A DNA stretch of 64,000 nucleotides from Aalborgiella sp963841045 (GCA_963841045.1 CAWJBD010000003.1:62001-126000), one strand, 5' to 3'. Shown: positions 8,974 through 17,671, numbered from the stretch's first letter. Notes: generated by a model not told the origin, from the letters alone. Program-made: numbers and translations.

Positions 8974-10074
8974 TTAAGCCGCAGCGCGCATCAACCTGTC
9001 GCGCACGCCATCCCACGTTGCATCATCAGGTGGTGTTTCTACCCAAATGAGTTTGATGTGGGGCTGGTCCAATTCGCGTAAGGTGGCAAAGAGTTGTTGT
9101 GCTGTCTGTGCAGCATCATTTGGCATATGGCGCAGTTGGATTTGTGGCGCGCTGCTGTGCATGGGTTGGCGTGAGTAGACGGCGATGTGTTGTGCATCTG
9201 CGCCCAAAATATCCAATGCGGCTTGCAATGATTTGGCATCCATTAATCGCACCGTGGCATTGGGTGCATAGTGCGATTCCAAAGTTCCTGAAGCGCGAGG
9301 TGCTTCTGATTTTATTTCGCGTGGCGCTTCTTTATTATTCCCTCTTAGTGCAGCTTGTTCATGTGCAAAATCAGCCTCTAGGCGGCGTATTGATTGCCTA
9401 GAATGCTCACTATTTAATAGCACATCTTGCCCACAAGCAAATTCCAATTGCACCTGTGTCAGTACGCCTGGGCGCAGCAGCACGGGCGCGCCACGCGTGC
9501 AGTCGATGATGGTGGACTCTATGCCCACGCTGCAAGCACCACCGTCTAAGATGGGCATGTCGCTGTAGCTTGTGTTGGCAAATTCGGATTGCACGTGCGC
9601 TGCTGTGGTGGGGCTGACGCGGCCAAATAAATTGGCACTGGGCGCTGCCAAACCGTAGATGCCCTGCTTGCTGCATTCCTTGAGCAATGCCAAAGCAACT
9701 GGGTGCGAGGGGCAGCGCACACCAATGGAATCTTGCCCCCCTGCGCAAGCTGCTGCCACTTCAGGCCTGCGTGGCAAGATCAGTGTCAAGGGTCCGGGCC
9801 AAAATGCGTACATCAACTTCTTGGCAAATTCAGGCACATCGCTGGCAAACCGATTCACGGTATCACTGTCGGCGACGTGCACTATCAATGGGTGCTCGCT
9901 GGGTCTGCCCTTGGCGGCGAAGATTTTGGCCACAGCCGCATCGTTACACGCATCGGCCGCCAAACCATAAACAGTTTCGGTCGGCATACCCACCAAGCCA
10001 CCTTGGCGCAGTGTGACTACACAGTGTGCAATGTGTGTGCTGGCCTGCAGCGGGTCATTGGCATCAAGAATCAC
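8974..10074 (-). CDS. sua5: L-threonylcarbamoyladenylate synthase (Sua5 type)
   Basis: Makes threonylcarbamoyl-AMP from threonine, bicarbonate and ATP, the first step of t6A tRNA modification. The N-terminal YrdC domain is clear (VVTLRQGGLVGMPTETVYG, then RPSEHPLIVHV and IGVRCPSHPVA). After GVLTQVQLEF comes a linker, the conserved SGTLESHYAP and a C-terminal Sua5 domain, giving 366 residues, a length typical of Sua5 rather than short TsaC. The dispersed repeat at 9366-9421 lies in the interdomain linker. It is the last gene of a purE-purK-sua5 unit, 15 bases after purK, an order common in Burkholderiales. Confidence 0.92.
   Translation of the reverse strand: MILDANDPLQASTHIAHCVVTLRQGGLVGMPTETVYGLAADACNDAAVAKIFAAKGRPSEHPLIVHVADSDTVNRFASDVPEFAKKLMYAFWPGPLTLILPRRPEVAAACAGGQDSIGVRCPSHPVALALLKECSKQGIYGLAAPSANLFGRVSPTTAAHVQSEFANTSYSDMPILDGGACSVGIESTIIDCTRGAPVLLRPGVLTQVQLEFACGQDVLLNSEHSRQSIRRLEADFAHEQAALRGNNKEAPREIKSEAPRASGTLESHYAPNATVRLMDAKSLQAALDILGADAQHIAVYSRQPMHSSAPQIQLRHMPNDAAQTAQQLFATLRELDQPHIKLIWVETPPDDATWDGVRDRLMRAAA
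9366..9421 (-). repeat. dispersed palindromic repeat, copy 3 (in-frame in sua5)
   Basis: Minus strand: GCTATTAAATAG opening, core GGCAATCAATACGCCGCC, tail TAGAGGCTGATTTT. Unlike the other sense copies it is read one base out of phase (LLNSEHSRQSIRRLEADF), because the usual frame would meet TAG inside GCT ATT AAA TAG. The left hairpin is partly degraded (ATAGTGAGC). It sits in the linker between the YrdC and Sua5 domains. Confidence 0.82.
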
Positions 10075-10089
10075 AAACCAATCTCCGCA

Positions 10090-11283
10090 TCAGTATTTGT
10101 CAATGCCCAATATTTTGGCTGCTTGTTGGGTGTTGGTTTGCACAGCTTCGAGGCTGCTGCCGGTAATGGTGAGATGCCCCATTTTGCGGCCAAGTTTGGC
10201 TTCAGCTTTACCGTATAAATGCAAATGCGTGCCGGGCAGTGCCAACACTTTTTCCCACGGTGGTGTTTGCGCCGAGCTTTGATTATTTTTAAACCACAAA
10301 TCGCCCAACAGGTTCAGCATGATGGCTGGGCTGTGTTGGCGTGGTTGTGGCAAGGGCAAGCGGCACAAGGCACGCACTTGCAATTCAAACTGCGACACAT
10401 CACAAGCGTCCAAGGTGTAATGCCCACTGTTGTGCGGGCGCGGCGCAATCTCGTTCACCACCAAACTGCCATCTATCAACAAGAAAAATTCCACGCACAA
10501 CACGCCCACATACTTGAGTGAATTGGCAATGGCTTTGGCGGCGTCTACCAGCTCTTTGACATCGGATGGTTTTAAATCCGATTCATGTGCGTACGTGGCT
10601 GCCAAAATGCCATTGATGTGCACGTTGCGCTGGGGCGCAAAGTGCACGATGTTTCCATCTTCACCGCGAGCCAGAACCACCGAAAACTCCTCATGCAAAG
10701 GCACCATCAGTTCCAGCACACAAGGCACTTTGCCCAATTGCGCCCATGCGATGGCCAATTGCGCTTTGGTAGTGACTTTGACTTGCCCTTTGCCGTCGTA
10801 TCCTTGGGTAGCTGACTTCAATATTCCGGGCAGGTAAATGGTATCAACCAGCGACACATGCATGTCTTTTTCTATCAGCGCATACGGCACAGGCACCACG
10901 CCTGAAGCTTTGCCGATTTCGGCCAATCGGGCTTTTTCCACGCGGCGGTCTTGCGCCACTGCAACTGCAGCAGCACTGGGCGCAACAGGGCAAGATTTCG
11001 CCAAAGTCATCAAGGATTGCGCGGGCACGTTTTCAAATTCTGTCGTCACCGCTTGGCAAAGCTGTGTCAACTCTTTCAAGCCGTCTGCGTCAAGGTAATC
11101 GGTTTGCACATGGTGGTGGCTGACCAAACCTGCTGGGCTGTTGGCATCGGGGTCCAGCACTGCCGTGGTGTAGCCCATGCTTTGCGCAGCGTGAATGAAC
11201 ATGCGCCCCAACTGACCACCACCCATCACACCCAAGGTGGCACCAGGCAAAATGGGCGAGGCTACCGTTTTTTGATGCGGCAA
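10090..11283 (-). CDS. purK: 5-(carboxyamino)imidazole ribonucleotide synthase PurK
   Basis: ATP-grasp enzyme of 397 residues converting AIR, ATP and bicarbonate to N5-CAIR in purine synthesis. Visible blocks: ATLGVMGGGQLGRMFIHAA at the N-terminus, QDRRVEKARLAEIG, the ATP-binding loop QGYDGKGQVKV, and VVNEIAPRPHNSGHYT near the C-terminal third. Its start directly abuts the purE stop, so the two are co-expressed; PurE then converts N5-CAIR to CAIR. The C-terminal domain (GTHLHLYGKAEAKLGRKMGH) is complete. Confidence 0.95.
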   Translation of the reverse strand: MPHQKTVASPILPGATLGVMGGGQLGRMFIHAAQSMGYTTAVLDPDANSPAGLVSHHHVQTDYLDADGLKELTQLCQAVTTEFENVPAQSLMTLAKSCPVAPSAAAVAVAQDRRVEKARLAEIGKASGVVPVPYALIEKDMHVSLVDTIYLPGILKSATQGYDGKGQVKVTTKAQLAIAWAQLGKVPCVLELMVPLHEEFSVVLARGEDGNIVHFAPQRNVHINGILAATYAHESDLKPSDVKELVDAAKAIANSLKYVGVLCVEFFLLIDGSLVVNEIAPRPHNSGHYTLDACDVSQFELQVRALCRLPLPQPRQHSPAIMLNLLGDLWFKNNQSSAQTPPWEKVLALPGTHLHLYGKAEAKLGRKMGHLTITGSSLEAVQTNTQQAAKILGIDKY

Positions 11284-11823
11284 TTAAATTCTCCCTGCAG
11301 CTGGCTTTGTGATGGCTTGTAAATCAGGCAAAGCCATGGCTTTGGCCAGTTCGGTTTGCCTGCGACGGTAGTCATCCAACTGCGTGCGCAACAGCGCATT
11401 GTTGTTCGCCAACATCGCCACCGCAAACAAAGCCGCATTGGCAGCACCTGCTGCACCGATTGCGAATGTCGCGACGGGAATACCTTTGGGCATTTGCACG
11501 ATGCTGTGCAAGGAATCGACGCCTTGCAAATGTTTGCTCGGCACTGGCACGCCCAGCACCGGCACAGCCGTTTTGGCTGCCAACATGCCGGGCAAATGCG
11601 CCGCACCGCCAGCACCCGCAATGATGGCCTGCAAGCCACGGCTGGCTGCCGCTTCAGCGTAGATGAACATTTCGTCAGGCATACGGTGGGCAGAAACCAC
11701 ACGTGCTTCATGCGCGATGCCAAACTCTTGCAAAATGGCGACGGCGTGTTGCATGGTGTCCCAGTCCGAGCTGGAACCCATTAGCACCCCTATTTTTATT
11801 TCAGTTGTGATGGCTGCGTTCAT
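11284..11823 (-). CDS. purE: N5-carboxyaminoimidazole ribonucleotide mutase PurE
   Basis: Class I PurE of 179 residues, catalysing N5-CAIR to CAIR. Motifs seen: IGVLMGSSSDWDTM at the phosphate-binding N-terminus, VVSAHRMPDEM with the catalytic histidine, and AGAGGAAHLPGMLAAKT. The C-terminal tail (DDYRRRQTELAKAM) fits the octameric bacterial enzyme. It heads the minus-strand purE-purK-sua5 unit. The related purC lies 1.5 kb upstream on the same strand but is separated by two plus-strand genes. Confidence 0.95.
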   Translation of the reverse strand: MNAAITTEIKIGVLMGSSSDWDTMQHAVAILQEFGIAHEARVVSAHRMPDEMFIYAEAAASRGLQAIIAGAGGAAHLPGMLAAKTAVPVLGVPVPSKHLQGVDSLHSIVQMPKGIPVATFAIGAAGAANAALFAVAMLANNNALLRTQLDDYRRRQTELAKAMALPDLQAITKPAAGRI

Positions 11824-11960
11824 GGTACGCCTTGATTAATAAAGTTATCGCCCAAATTGGGGGAAAGACAGAACTCATTGGATAATCACATTTTACGTTT
11901 TAACATCCCCCTTCGCTGTATTTAGACGCAATCACCAAGCATTCAACCCAAACACCTGCC

Positions 11961-12899
11961 ATGATAGACATCACCCGCGACACTTTTGAAACCGAAATCA
12001 TTCAAGCGTCCATGCAAACGCCCGTTTTAGTGGACTTTTGGGCTCCTTGGTGTGGACCCTGCAAATCGCTTGGCCCTATCTTAGAAAAGCTGGAAACCGA
12101 ATACGCTGGTCGCTTTATCTTGGCCAAGGTGGATTCGGACCAAGAACAAGAAATAGCCGCAGCCTTTGGCATACGCAGCATTCCCACCTGCATATTGATG
12201 GTGCAAGGCAAACCCGTCGATGGTTTTCAAGGAGCCATGCCTGAGAGCCAAGTCAAAGCTTTTTTGGACAAGCATTTGCCACCCGCAGATGAAGCAGCGG
12301 AAGCTGACACCAAGGCAGAAACAGAAAGCACCGAATTCGCCCATATTTCGCCTGAAGCGCAAATTGAAGAATTGGTTGTCAAACTCAAAGACGACAGCAA
12401 CAACGATGAGCTTCGTTTTGACTTGGTCAAATTACTCATGCAAGAAGGTCGCGACGACGATGCCAAAATCGCCTTCGCCCCAGTCATCGCAAAAACCAGT
12501 GTGGTGCGCAAGTTTGATTCATTGCAACGCTGGATGCAAGCCAACGATGCTACATATTTAATAGCACCTCAGGCAATCAATACGCCGGATACAGCCATAA
12601 ATGATGCCATAGATGATCTGGATGCAAAGATTGCCAGCAATAAACGTGATTTTGAAACTCGCTTCACCAAAGCACAAATTTTGATGTCACAACAGCGCTG
12701 GACCGATGCGATGGACGAATTGCTTGAAATTTTGATGCGCGACAAAACGTGGAGCGAAGACAAAGCCCGCAAAACCTACATCGCTATTTTGGACATCATC
12801 GAACCCAAACCCGTCAAAGTAGCTGATGGCCACATTCCGCCAGTGGATCCAACTGTAGCGACCTACCGCCGCCGGTTGTCGAGTGTGGTGCTGAGTTAG
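11961..12899 (+). CDS. cnoX: thioredoxin-domain co-chaperone (CnoX/YbbN-like) with repeat insertion
   Basis: A 312-residue protein with an N-terminal thioredoxin domain (residues 1-105; active site WAPWCGPCKSLGP) followed by helical TPR-like repeats, the layout of CnoX/YbbN. In other bacteria CnoX holds unfolding proteins under oxidative stress and passes them to GroEL and DnaK. Here both active-site cysteines are present, so redox activity is possible. An acidic linker (ADEAAEADTKAETESTEF) joins the domains. Residues about 197-215 come from the dispersed repeat at 12549-12603, placed between two helical units. It sits, with a small membrane protein, between purC and purE on the opposite strand. 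Confidence 0.87.
   Translation: MIDITRDTFETEIIQASMQTPVLVDFWAPWCGPCKSLGPILEKLETEYAGRFILAKVDSDQEQEIAAAFGIRSIPTCILMVQGKPVDGFQGAMPESQVKAFLDKHLPPADEAAEADTKAETESTEFAHISPEAQIEELVVKLKDDSNNDELRFDLVKLLMQEGRDDDAKIAFAPVIAKTSVVRKFDSLQRWMQANDATYLIAPQAINTPDTAINDAIDDLDAKIASNKRDFETRFTKAQILMSQQRWTDAMDELLEILMRDKTWSEDKARKTYIAILDIIEPKPVKVADGHIPPVDPTVATYRRRLSSVVLS
12549..12603 (+). repeat. dispersed palindromic repeat, copy 4 (in-frame in cnoX)
   Basis: Begins GCTACATATTTAATAGC, core GGCAATCAATACGCCGGA, tail TACAGCC then AT-rich. It is in the sense orientation and reads ATYLIAPQAINTPDTAIND, the same phase as the thiL, mltB and uracil-glycosylase copies. The tail GGCC is lost, so this copy seems partly adapted. 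Confidence 0.85.
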
Positions 12900-12947
12900 G
12901 TCAGCAGATAAGCTCTAGGTTTTTCCAAAATATCTAAGCAAAAAAAC

Positions 12948-13286
12948 ATGCAGCCAACCATACAAATTCATCGAATTGGTAATGCTTTAGTGATCTTTGC
13001 TGTGGCATCTATTGCCTGCGGTGCGTTGTATTTTGGGATGGCTTGTGGTGGCCATGTTTGGCACAAACAACTGTTTCGCTATCTGGCTCCAGCTATAGCA
13101 ATTAGCGCCGTACTAACGCCGAGCAACCTGTTGAGCTCAACAAGCTGGAAGGTTGCGTTTTTATTAATTCTCGCGATCGGTTACGCCCTTATTGAAGCAA
13201 TCAGTTCCACGATCTACTTTAGTGGTGGAAATTGGCATGAGTATGGTCGTAATTTTTTGATAGCCTTGGAATTTGGTCCATGCTAA
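12948..13286 (+). CDS. hypothetical small membrane protein
   Basis: A 112-residue protein with three predicted membrane segments (ALVIFAVASIACGALYFGM, YLAPAIAISAVLT, WKVAFLLILAIGYALIEAI). I recognise no family. It starts 48 bases after cnoX and ends 11 bases before the convergent purC. The middle segment contains GCTATAGCAATTAG...ACGCCG, which distantly resembles the dispersed repeat in the same reading phase, but the match is too weak to call. It could be a real orphan gene or a chance frame. Confidence 0.5.
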   Translation: MQPTIQIHRIGNALVIFAVASIACGALYFGMACGGHVWHKQLFRYLAPAIAISAVLTPSNLLSSTSWKVAFLLILAIGYALIEAISSTIYFSGGNWHEYGRNFLIALEFGPC

Positions 13287-13297
13287 GCCCTAGAGCC

Positions 13298-14230
13298 TTA
13301 ACTTGTCAGCCTATCCCAAGCCTCTTGGTATTTCGCTGCCGTTTTGGCAATGATGTCTTGAGGAATGCGCGGGGCGGGTGGGGTTTTGTCCCAGGGTTGG
13401 GACTCTAGCCAATCGCGGACGAATTGTTTGTCGAAGCTGGGCGGGTTTTGACCGGCTTTGAAGCTGGCTTCGTAACTCTCTGCTGGCCAAAAACGGGATG
13501 AATCTGGCGTCAGCACTTCGTCCATCAAAGTGAGTGTGCCGTTGTCATCCAAACCAAATTCAAACTTGGTATCGGCAATGATGATGCCTTTGGTCAGCGC
13601 AAAGTCATACGCGGTTTTGTAAATGGCGATGCTGGTGCTGCGGATTTGTTCTGCCAAATCTTTGCCAATGGTGGCTACCATTTTTTCGAAGCTGATGTTT
13701 TCATCATGCTCACCCACTGCTGCCTTGGCTGCGGGAGTGAAAATGGGTTCGGGTAACTTTGATGCGTTTTGCAGTCCAGCCGGAAGCGGTACGCCACAGA
13801 CGGATTGTGATTTTTGGTATTCTGCCCATCCACTGCCTGCCAAATATCCACGCACGACTGCCTCTACCGGAATGGGTGTTAAGCGTTTCACCAACATGGA
13901 GCGACCCGTGACCAAAGGCACTTCGGCAGCCGTGACTGCGCTTTCAGGGGATTCACCCGTTAAATGATTGGGGCACAAATTGGCACCATCTTTTGTTTTG
14001 ATTTGGCCTAATTTATCAAACCAAAACAAAGCCATTTTGGTTAGCAGTGCGCCTTTACCCGGAATGCCTTCGCCCATGATGACGTCAAAGGCACTGAGCC
14101 GATCGCTGGCCACCATCAAGATGCGGTCGCTGCCAACGGCATAGTTGTCACGCACTTTGCCACGCGCTAAGAGCGTGAGCGAGCTGATGTTGGATGTGTG
14201 AAGTGAAGCGCCAGGAGATGCAGTAGTCAT
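13298..14230 (-). CDS. purC: phosphoribosylaminoimidazole-succinocarboxamide synthase PurC
   Basis: SAICAR synthase of 310 residues, joining CAIR and aspartate with ATP. The N-terminus has ARGKVRDNYAVG (nucleotide loop) and VASDRLSAFDVIMGEGIPGKG; the central VKRLTPIPVEAVVRGYLAGS and the C-terminal DTKFEFGLDDNG with DEVLTPDSSRFW are diagnostic. This is the longer, eukaryote-like PurC form common in Burkholderiales. It is transcribed in the same direction as purEK but is cut off from them by the cnoX pair. It starts only eight bases from the end of the ntrC gene's stop side, on the same strand. Confidence 0.95.
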   Translation of the reverse strand: MTTASPGASLHTSNISSLTLLARGKVRDNYAVGSDRILMVASDRLSAFDVIMGEGIPGKGALLTKMALFWFDKLGQIKTKDGANLCPNHLTGESPESAVTAAEVPLVTGRSMLVKRLTPIPVEAVVRGYLAGSGWAEYQKSQSVCGVPLPAGLQNASKLPEPIFTPAAKAAVGEHDENISFEKMVATIGKDLAEQIRSTSIAIYKTAYDFALTKGIIIADTKFEFGLDDNGTLTLMDEVLTPDSSRFWPAESYEASFKAGQNPPSFDKQFVRDWLESQPWDKTPPAPRIPQDIIAKTAAKYQEAWDRLTS

Positions 14231-14238
14231 AGCCTAGA

Positions 14239-15891
14239 TTATCGCTTAGTCAACACATCCGCGGCCTCCAATTCTTGAATTTTACGGGTGATGGTGTTGC
14301 GTCCAATACCCAACTGTTGCGCTGCGTCAATTCGCCGCCCTTTGGTATTGTTAAGCGCTGCGGCAATCAAGCGCGCTTCAAAACGCTGGGTTAAGTTATC
14401 CCACACATTGGGTGCACCTGCCGCCAACAGAGCCAGAGCTTCCTGTTCCAGTCCTGCTTCCCAACTGTCGCTGGTTTCAGGCACAGGTGCAATGTGCTCG
14501 GGTGCCAAAGTTGCCAACACAGTCGTTGGAATCGTCCCTGGCATTGCAATGGGTGCTGTAGCTGCAGCACTCGCAGTTTGCAGGGTGATCGCATCGACTG
14601 GTGTCAGCGTTGCTACACTGGATGCGTCATGTATCGCAGTTGCTGCATTTGGCTCAGGCGCTGCGCTGGCTTCCAGCACTTCAGGCGGCAAATCTTTGCT
14701 CTCAATCACCTGGCTGGGCGACATGACAGTGAGCCAATGGCAAATGTTTTCAAGTTGCCGCACGTTACCTGGAAAATCAAATGCAGCCAATTGTGTCAAG
14801 GCTTGATCAGTGATTCGTTTGGGGTCCACACCCAGTTGCTTGGCACTTTGTTGCAAGAAATGCTTGGTCAGCATGGGAATGTCTTCACGGCGCTGACGTA
14901 AAGCAGGCAAGCGCAGGCGAATCACATTCAAACGGTGAAACAAGTCTTCGCGAAAGCTGCCCTCTTTCACGCGTTGTTCCAAATCTTGGTGCGTAGCAGC
15001 AATCACACGCACATTGGTTTTGATGGCGTTGTGGCCACCGACGCGGTAAAAATGCCCATCGCTCAATACCCGCAGCAAACGGGTTTGCAAATCAAAAGGC
15101 ATGTCGCCAATTTCGTCCAAAAACAAGGTGCCACCATCTGCTTGTTCAAAGCGACCACGGCGCATGGTTTGCGCACCTGTGAATGCCCCACGCTCGTGTC
15201 CGAACAATTCGCTTTCTAATAGATCTTTTGGAATGGCCGCCGTGTTGATGGCGACAAAAGGACCTTCACGCACGATGCCCAAGGTTTTGCCATCCGCGCC
15301 CGTAGCTGCACCGCCACCGCCGCCACGTGGTGAGTGTTTGTGCAAAGCACGAGCCACCAATTCTTTGCCCGTTCCGCTCTCACCCGTGATCATGACCGTG
15401 ACATTGCTTTGGCTTAATTTGCCGATGGCACGAAACACATCTTGCATGGCCGGTGCTTGGCCTAACATTTCTGGCGCATCCAGCATGCGAACTTCGGTCA
15501 CCTCTTCACGCAAACTTTCGTCCACCGCACGGCGAATCAATTCCACCGCTTTGGGTACGTCAAAAGGTTTGGGCAAATATTCAAATGCACCACCTTGAAA
15601 AGCCGACACTGCACTGTCTAAATCTGAATACGCTGTCATGATGATGACAGGCAATGCAGGGAATTGCAGTTTGACTTTTTCCAGCAACTCCAAACCAGAA
15701 CCGCCTGGCATGCGAATATCGCTGATTAAGATTTGTGGTGCAGAATCACTGCCGTCTTCCAAATTTTGTAAAGCACTTAAAACATCGCGCGGATTGGTAA
15801 AACTGCGGGTGGGTAAATTTTCACGCAACAGCGCCTTTTCCAAGACAAAGCGGATGGATTGATCGTCGTCTACTATCCAAATGGGTTTCAT
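14239..15891 (-). CDS. ntrC: nitrogen regulator NtrC (NRI)
   Basis: Sigma54-dependent response regulator of 550 residues. The receiver domain has the phosphoacceptor aspartate in QILISDIRMPGGSGLELLEK. The AAA+ domain shows Walker A GESGTGKELVARAL, the sigma54-contacting GAFTGA loop and GGTLFLDEIGDMP. An Ala/Pro/Thr-rich linker precedes a C-terminal Fis-type helix-turn-helix (RIDAAQQLGIGRNTITRKI). The linker is longer than in E. coli NtrC (469 residues). It follows ntrB by 30 bases; phosphorylated NtrC should activate the sigma54-type glnA promoter seen at 19216-19231. Confidence 0.95.
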   Translation of the reverse strand: MKPIWIVDDDQSIRFVLEKALLRENLPTRSFTNPRDVLSALQNLEDGSDSAPQILISDIRMPGGSGLELLEKVKLQFPALPVIIMTAYSDLDSAVSAFQGGAFEYLPKPFDVPKAVELIRRAVDESLREEVTEVRMLDAPEMLGQAPAMQDVFRAIGKLSQSNVTVMITGESGTGKELVARALHKHSPRGGGGGAATGADGKTLGIVREGPFVAINTAAIPKDLLESELFGHERGAFTGAQTMRRGRFEQADGGTLFLDEIGDMPFDLQTRLLRVLSDGHFYRVGGHNAIKTNVRVIAATHQDLEQRVKEGSFREDLFHRLNVIRLRLPALRQRREDIPMLTKHFLQQSAKQLGVDPKRITDQALTQLAAFDFPGNVRQLENICHWLTVMSPSQVIESKDLPPEVLEASAAPEPNAATAIHDASSVATLTPVDAITLQTASAAATAPIAMPGTIPTTVLATLAPEHIAPVPETSDSWEAGLEQEALALLAAGAPNVWDNLTQRFEARLIAAALNNTKGRRIDAAQQLGIGRNTITRKIQELEAADVLTKR

Positions 15892-15921
15892 AAGTGTCTT
15901 GCAGTGATGGCGGTGAAAAGG

Positions 15922-16989
15922 TTAAGGCAAAGGTATCAATATTTTGAAATCCGTCCGTCCTGGTACGCTCTCGCATTCAATCAAGCCATTGTGCTGACTG
16001 ACAAAGGTTTGCGCCAGTGTCAGCCCTAAGCCTGAACCGCCTTCTCTGCCCGACACCAGCGGGTAAAAAATACGTTCTTTGATTGCATCGGGAATGCCAG
16101 GTCCGTTGTCTATGACATGCAATTCCAATGCCAATTTATAGCGCTGTTTGCCAAATGTGACTTGACGTGCGACGCGGGTGTGCAAAATGATTTCAGCATC
16201 GCCATCCTCTATCCGATCCACCAAGGCATAGCACGCATTGTGAACAATGTTCAAAACAGCTTGAATCAACTGTTCACGGTCGCCTCTGAATTCAGGAATC
16301 GAAATATCGTATTGGCGTTTGATTTTCAAACCCTGTGGAAATTCGGCCAAGGTGACCGAACGCACCCGTTCACACACTTCATGGATGTTCACTTCAGACA
16401 CCACATGTGGTTTGCGGTGTGGTGCCAGCAATCTGTCCACCAAAGTTTGCAATCTGTCTGACTCGTGGATGATGACTTGGGTGTATTCATGCAATTCTTT
16501 GCTTTGAATTTCCATCTCCAAGAGCTGTGCTGCGCCACGAATACCGCCCAAAGGGTTTTTGATTTCATGCGCCAAATTGCGAATCAATTCCTTATTGGCT
16601 TGCGCTTGCGCATGCAATCGGTCTTCACGGTCTTGCTTGGCTTGTTGTTCCAAAGGCAACAATTCAACGATCATTTCATCGACTACATCGCTGAGTGTCA
16701 CGATGACATGCACTGGAAATGGATCTTGACCCAGCGCTCCAGGCCTTTTCAAACTGTCGTCATAACGCAGTGCTGCAAAAGTGTGATCGCCTGCGCCATT
16801 CAATGCAGCGATAAAAGACGTCGCATCATTCAAGAAATTTGCAAATGGCGCACCAACCAAGGTGCGACGCGAGCTTCCCAATGCGTCTTCTAGTTGTGCA
16901 TTGGCAAAAATGACTTCGCCAGAGCGGTGTACCACCGCAACCAAGGTGGCTAACAGGTCAAATGATTGGAAACGATTTGACGAGCTCAA
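15922..16989 (-). CDS. ntrB: nitrogen sensor histidine kinase NtrB (NRII)
   Basis: Cytoplasmic histidine kinase/phosphatase of 355 residues that sets NtrC phosphorylation in response to PII. An N-terminal PAS domain (LVAVVHRSGEVIFANAQLED) is followed by the H-box RNLAHEIKNPLGGIRGAAQ, the N-box VLNIVHNACYALVDRI, and G-boxes DNGPGIPDAIKERIF and GSGLGLTLAQTFVSQHNG. There is no membrane segment, as expected. The start at 16989 lies three bases after the stop of a DUF4124 gene, so the DUF4124 gene, ntrB and ntrC probably share a transcript. Confidence 0.95.
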   Translation of the reverse strand: MSSSNRFQSFDLLATLVAVVHRSGEVIFANAQLEDALGSSRRTLVGAPFANFLNDATSFIAALNGAGDHTFAALRYDDSLKRPGALGQDPFPVHVIVTLSDVVDEMIVELLPLEQQAKQDREDRLHAQAQANKELIRNLAHEIKNPLGGIRGAAQLLEMEIQSKELHEYTQVIIHESDRLQTLVDRLLAPHRKPHVVSEVNIHEVCERVRSVTLAEFPQGLKIKRQYDISIPEFRGDREQLIQAVLNIVHNACYALVDRIEDGDAEIILHTRVARQVTFGKQRYKLALELHVIDNGPGIPDAIKERIFYPLVSGREGGSGLGLTLAQTFVSQHNGLIECESVPGRTDFKILIPLP

Positions 16990-16992
16990 GAA

Positions 16993-17562
16993 TCAATATG
17001 CTTTTTTGACAATCGCACTGTTCACAGAGCCACTCGTACCACCACCATTGCGATTGAGCTCACGCTTGATGCCTTCTACATCACTGTTCAAACGCGCAAT
17101 GCTGGCTTTGAGCTCAGCAACACGGTCTAAATACTTTTGGTGATTCCGCGTTTCAGGACCTAATTTTTCAGGCTCGCCATTGTTGTACTCTTTCAACAAA
17201 TCAGCCAATTTCGCTTCTGATTTTTTAAGCTCTGCCGCCAAAATGCCACGCGCATCCGAATCACGCGCGCGTTGCTCCGAGTTGTCAACATTGCGGTTTT
17301 TATTAGGCGATGCACTTGTTGCCGTATTGGATGATTGTGCCGATGAAGATTGCTTGGTTTTAATGTCAACAGACACATTGCCGCCTTGCACCAGTTTGCA
17401 TTTTTTACCGACCATGTCAGCTGGCACATTGGTGTAACTGTTGTCATCACATTTGTACATACCCTGCGCCGATGCAGCGTTGCTGTAAACAAGTGAAATC
17501 AAGGTTGCCAGTACAGCAACTTCCAACCAGAGATAAGTTCGAATCAATTTGACAATTTTCAT
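16993..17562 (-). CDS. DUF4124-domain periplasmic protein
   Basis: A 189-residue protein with an N-terminal signal peptide (VAVLATLISLVYSNAASA-Q) followed by the short DUF4124 module (GMYKCDDNSYTNVPAD, KKCKLVQGG) with two cysteines. The rest is charged and probably coiled coil (AAELKKSEAKLADLLKEYN, then RVAELKASIARLNSDVEGI). The role of DUF4124 is unknown. Its place between glnA and ntrB is shared by related bacteria, from memory, but it is not known to act in nitrogen control. Confidence 0.8.
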   Translation of the reverse strand: MKIVKLIRTYLWLEVAVLATLISLVYSNAASAQGMYKCDDNSYTNVPADMVGKKCKLVQGGNVSVDIKTKQSSSAQSSNTATSASPNKNRNVDNSEQRARDSDARGILAAELKKSEAKLADLLKEYNNGEPEKLGPETRNHQKYLDRVAELKASIARLNSDVEGIKRELNRNGGGTSGSVNSAIVKKAY

Positions 17563-17628
17563 AAGCTAGCATTATCTCGCAATTAAAAATTCAGCACAAA
17601 CAAAAGCAAGCGTACTTGCACATCCAAT

Positions 17629-17671
17629 AAAAAAGACGGTAAAAACCAGCTTCACGCCAGCTTTTACCGTC
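17629..17671 (-). terminator. Rho-independent terminator after glnA
   Basis: On the minus strand GACGGTAAAA pairs perfectly with TTTTACCGTC around a 17-base loop and is followed by TTTTTTATT, a classic intrinsic terminator. It lies about 80 bases beyond the glnA stop and before the DUF4124-ntrBC genes, so those genes need read-through or a promoter of their own between 17562 and 17629. Confidence 0.85.

Noticed and set aside
13092..13124. GCTATAGCAATTAG...ACGCCG in the small membrane protein, like an eleventh repeat copy in the common phase (IAISAVLTP against IALLAINTP).
   Set aside because: The hairpin and core match only in part and there is no tail; chance similarity in a hydrophobic segment cannot be excluded.
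15101..15598. Plus-strand open frame opposite ntrC.
   Set aside because: It mirrors the AAA+ domain of NtrC; composition is Ser/Arg/Pro-rich as expected for a shadow frame.
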